This document shows, in pieces, positions 60,967-64,000 of a stretch of 64,000 nucleotides of DNA. The stretch's first letter is position 1, and each line of letters begins with the position of its first letter. Under the pieces are notes generated by a model. The model was not told the DNA's origin. It saw nothing but the letters and a program-made list of their open reading frames with translations, and searched no databases. The translations under genes were made by a program, and so were the position numbers. The DNA is from Ulva prolifera (Eukaryota > Chlorophyta > Ulvophyceae > Ulvales > Ulvaceae): assembly GCA_023078555.1 (NCBI GenBank), contig CM041197.1, positions 372,001 through 436,000 on the forward strand, in the 5' to 3' direction.

Positions 60967-60971
60967 GTTTC

Positions 60972-61810
60972 TACTCGACAGATGGATAAAGTGTGGGTGA
61001 TTGTCATACCGTCCTCTTAGCACCGTTCATTATGACGAGAAAGGGGTACCTGGTGCGCCATAGAGCGCCCCCCGCCTTGCATATAGCGTCCATCACATGG
61101 CATTTAAATGGCTGCGATTATGTCATGATAATCCATCAGTGCCAGATCGCGTTGTCAGGTGTCGTCGGTAGTATCGTGGCGTAACAACGCAGGCAACTGT
61201 TGGTTGTCAAACGGCGAAAGCACGAACCTGCGGACGAAGCAGACTAATCCAATGCAGGTGATTATTTACAAAAGAGATGCAGGTGATTGACTTTTGACAG
61301 TTACGAGAAACCGCCACTGACGATCAAGAGGCAGAGACGACACATCTCAGCGCAAATGGATGGGAGAGACACAGAACACAATTTTGACCGATGATCAGTA
61401 AGGTAGTATGTTTCCTACTCGTATGCATTCAGGCTTCGGTCCAGTAACACCGGCTGTGCAGATCGTTTGTTTGTTCAGGCATCGACGGTTGACCAGGTCG
61501 CCCAGCTACTTGTGCAGGTCAGTTCATACATGGTTCGGCGTTTGGCATCGAGAGACCTGAGTATGACCTGTTTGTCCCATCAGCTACGACAATGCGACAG
61601 CGTGCGTCGAGTCATTGACACATCAGGTACGTGTACAATTGTCAATTGCAACTGCTACAACGCTGTATGGGTTGACAAGGAACAATGCATACAGGTTACT
61701 TTCTTCAAGGGGGCTGCAGCCTGCCCGAACAGCTTCAGACGAGCTCGAAACAGCAATTGCACGGACTCGGAGCCATGGCAGGTAGGAGCCTCACAGCCTT
61801 GCACGCTTGC
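60972..61810. other. No assignable gene
   Basis: Right flank of the copia element. Short frames only. It may belong to the intron of locus 5 or to the transposase-bearing element. Confidence 0.3.
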
Positions 61811-62025
61811 GGCACAGCCCAGGCGGAAGCCGCTTGGGCTGTGCCGATGACGCATATGCATGCACCACCAGTGACAGCCCAGGCGGAAGCCGCTTGGGCT
61901 GTGCCGATGACGCATATGCATGCACCACTAGTGACAGCCCAGGCGGAAGCCGCTTGGGCTGTGCCGATGACGCATATGCATGCACCACTAGTGACAGCCC
62001 AGGCGGAAGCCGCTTGGGCTGTGCC
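61811..62025. repeat. 60-bp minisatellite, four hairpin units
   Basis: Four near-identical units with an exact 60-bp period start at 61811, 61871, 61931 and 61991. Each contains an inverted repeat, CACAGCCCAGGCGG-AAG-CCGCTTGGGCTGTG, able to form a stem of about 14-16 bp with a three-base loop and one G:T. GATGACGCATATGCATGCAC links the units. The array is open in several frames on both strands (20-residue periods such as AQAEAAWAVPMTHMHAP), which follows from a 60-bp period and is not evidence of coding. Confidence 0.92.
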
Positions 62026-62619
62026 ACATGAGGGGCTGACCACCTCCAATGCAGCTCGTACAGACGCAGCTCGCGTGCGGCGGGTGCAGTGAGCAGGGCC
62101 ACGCAGAGGGGGGGTGTGCCATGCGCCTGCAGCAAGGCCACGAGTGGCTTTGCTGTTGGGCATGGCATACAGCCTGTTCTGGGTGGACTGCTGGCCACCA
62201 AGCTGCAGCCTGCAGTCATGTACATGACGGTGCATACCCCCCACAATCAGGGGTACTGCCCGGGCAAGCACACTTACACAAATGCACATGGTGCTATTCA
62301 AACTCGCACTGCTGGTGCCGAAAATACAAAAGTTGTACATCTCGTGAAAAACAAACTCGCTCATATCGAAAATTTTCCGCTCATATATATGCGGAAAATG
62401 GGGGGGTAAATAAGAGCCTGCGTAAGCGATGGTGCATGAGCGTGGACGCTTGTAAATATGAGTGGCATATGAGCGACGACCTGTGTAGACGTATGCCTAC
62501 AGTTGTTTATGTGCACGCTGTCAGACCGTAAAAGGCGATGCTCCCGCGCAGCCGTGATGCGTTGGCGGGCCCGATCATGTTCAACATGGTCAAGCTTCTA
62601 GGCCCGGTTGCTGGATGGT

Positions 62620-62657
62620 AACCCTGACAATGTGGCGTACGCCACATTGTCGGGGTT
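62620..62657. repeat. 38-bp palindrome (26-bp perfect core)
   Basis: GACAATGTGGCGT followed at once by its reverse complement gives a 26-bp perfect core at 62626-62651. The symmetry extends to 62620-62657 with one mismatch. It lies four bases before a second, larger palindrome. Confidence 0.92.
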
Positions 62658-62661
62658 GGGT

Positions 62662-62705
62662 CGGTGCGCATCAGGCTCGCGACGTCGCGAGCCTGATGCG
62701 CACCG
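62662..62705. repeat. Perfect 44-bp palindrome
   Basis: CGGTGCGCATCAGGCTCGCGAC is followed by its exact reverse complement, centred on GACGTC at 62681-62686. It is spacer-free and located 140 bases upstream of the beta-helix exon at 62846. Confidence 0.95.
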
Positions 62706-62845
62706 TCATGGGGCCAGGGCGGCCAACAGATGCTGTGTGAGAGCTCCCACATGGCGGACCAATGTGCATGGCCATCCTGGTCCGCCAACACTGCCACCGC
62801 CCTGCTCCAGCACAGCACCCGCCGCAGAGCCGCCGCTGCCTGCAG

Positions 62846-64000
62846 GGGGAGCAGTCGTCTGCGCCGGCCCCGGCTTGTGCGGCTCCTTTCGCGGCTGTCT
62901 CTTCAAGGACTGCAACCTCTACGCCGTGCATGGCGCTGCCGCCACGCTCCAACGCTGTGCCTTGTGGTGTGTGCAGAGGGCCCTCCAGCTGCCTGCCGCC
63001 CTGAGGGGTCCGGCGGTGCTGGCCAGCGGCACGGGCACCAACGTAGTGCTCACCGACTGCGTCGTTGTCGCCTTCACGCACGCTGCCATTGCGGACGCCG
63101 GCGCCACCGTCACCGCCGCCGCGACAAGCGCCGAGCACTGCACCTCCGGCTACATCGCAAATGGCACTGGTAGTCACGTCGCGCTCACAGGCTGCGCCCT
63201 GAAGGGAGCACAGGGAGGCATTCATGGGGTGAGGGTCGACGGGGGCTCCATGCTGCTGCGTGGCTGCTCGGTCCGCGGCATATGCCATGGCACTGCAGGC
63301 TGTGAGCAGAGGGTCCACCGTGGAGGTGCACGACAGCAGATTGTGGGCCACAGATTCCGTCGTCAGCATCACAGGCGGCTGTGTCCTGCTGCGTGACACT
63401 GCCGTCGACGGGCCCGGCAGTCCGCGCTGCCGGCACGGACGGCGATTCGGACTGCCTCTCCGCTGTCCGTGTGGGCAACGCAAGAACACCTGAAGGCGGA
63501 GCCACAGTGACAGACCCGTGCTGGGCGCAGCCGGAACGCTGCAGCATCTCATATCGGTCAAAGTCGTCTAGGTTGCACAGCAGCGTGGAGCCAGTTCACG
63601 CCTCTCTGTGTGCCGCGCACGGCGCCGTGGTGGCGATGCACCTGTGCCGCGTTGAAACGCTTGCAGTGCCAGAGGCCACGGGGTCTGATCCCAGCTTTGC
63701 TGTGGCTGCGATCGAGGGGGGCCGCTTGTGCATGGCACACTGCCACGTGGCCAGCAGCGGCAATTGCAACTGCACGGTGACGGAGGACTCAGTCCTGCGT
63801 GCGGCTGCGTGCCGCCTGGAGATGCTCAACACCTCGGCCAGCCTTCGCGTCTCTGCCAGCAGCGTGACACTCGTGGACACATGCATTGTGGAGAGCGGCG
63901 CCTTGCCGCGGGGGGGCCGGGGGATGATGGTGGCCACAGTCGGCGCGACGCTGCGACTGCTCCGCACCACCACCGCCTGCTCGCGCAATTTTGCATCAGT
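62846..64000 (+). pseudogene. Beta-helix exon 3 of locus 5 (partial, frameshifted, runs off the window)
   Basis: The exon follows CTGCCTGCAG in phase 1 and opens GGAVVCAGPGLCGSFRGC, then LYAVHGAAATLQRC, aligned with the start of exon 3 in loci 1-4. Beta-helix rungs continue to the window edge, but in three successive frames: about 62848-63280, then 63260-63450 (STVEVHDSRLWATDSVVS), then from about 63440 onward (HGAVVAMHLCRVETLAV, SASSVTLVDTCIVE). Short introns or sequence errors could explain this; decay is more likely given the frameshifted exon 1. The phase fits exon 2 at 48520-48760. It is more diverged from loci 1-4 than they are from each other. Confidence 0.7.

Noticed and set aside
61685..62092. 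Repeat protein encoded by the 60-bp minisatellite
   Set aside because: A 60-bp period keeps several frames open on both strands, so the 20-residue repeats are expected without coding.
1..64000. CRISPR arrays, bacterial operons, rRNA genes
   Set aside because: No spaced direct repeats with unique spacers, no Shine-Dalgarno-led gene strings and no rRNA-like sequence were seen; the window is eukaryotic in character.

Overview
This window reads as nuclear DNA of an intron-rich eukaryote, most plausibly a unicellular alga or related protist (inference). The genes are split by GT-AG introns, there are no bacterial-style operons, and the host exons are GC-rich. A Ty1/copia element is present whose primer-binding site matches the anticodon arm of eukaryotic initiator tRNA-Met. 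The palindrome TGCATGCA and its core GCATGC recur throughout, often just upstream of 3' splice sites.

Layout. 0.8-6.6 kb (minus): a TM9SF/EMP70 nonaspanin gene. 7.6-36.4 kb: four members of a family coding for right-handed beta-helix proteins. Locus 1 is on plus, loci 2-4 on minus; locus 1 is convergent with locus 2. A fifth, split member lies at 47.7-64 kb (plus). 38.7-42.1 kb (minus): a secreted animal-type heme peroxidase. 49.9-55.1 kb (minus): a multi-exon DNA-transposase-like gene. 55.8-61.0 kb: an intact copia retrotransposon with 220-bp LTRs that look identical. 61.8-62.7 kb: a 60-bp minisatellite of hairpins and two large palindromes.

The main discovery candidate is the beta-helix family. 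Each locus repeats the same order: a short exon with a RING/U-box-like zinc loop, a middle exon of about 240-290 bases with a conserved phase-0 acceptor and phase-1 donor, and a giant beta-helix exon. At loci 3 and 4 the three exons sum to whole numbers of codons and predict proteins of about 1007 and 1011 residues. Zinc-finger plus beta-helix recalls F-box/beta-helix proteins such as FBXO11, so a ubiquitin-ligase or substrate-recognition role is possible but unproven. Loci 1, 2 and 5 carry lesions (in-frame stops, frameshifts, an insertion in exon 1), which suggests birth and death within the family.

Mobile DNA is dense and often sits inside these genes. A retroposon-like family with a fixed CCTTGTAA end and target duplications occurs five times, once inside exon 1 of locus 1. 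A hAT element with 8-bp duplications lies in intron 2 of locus 4. The transposase-like gene and the copia element fill the putative 14-kb intron of locus 5. Several long stretches hold nothing I can assign.
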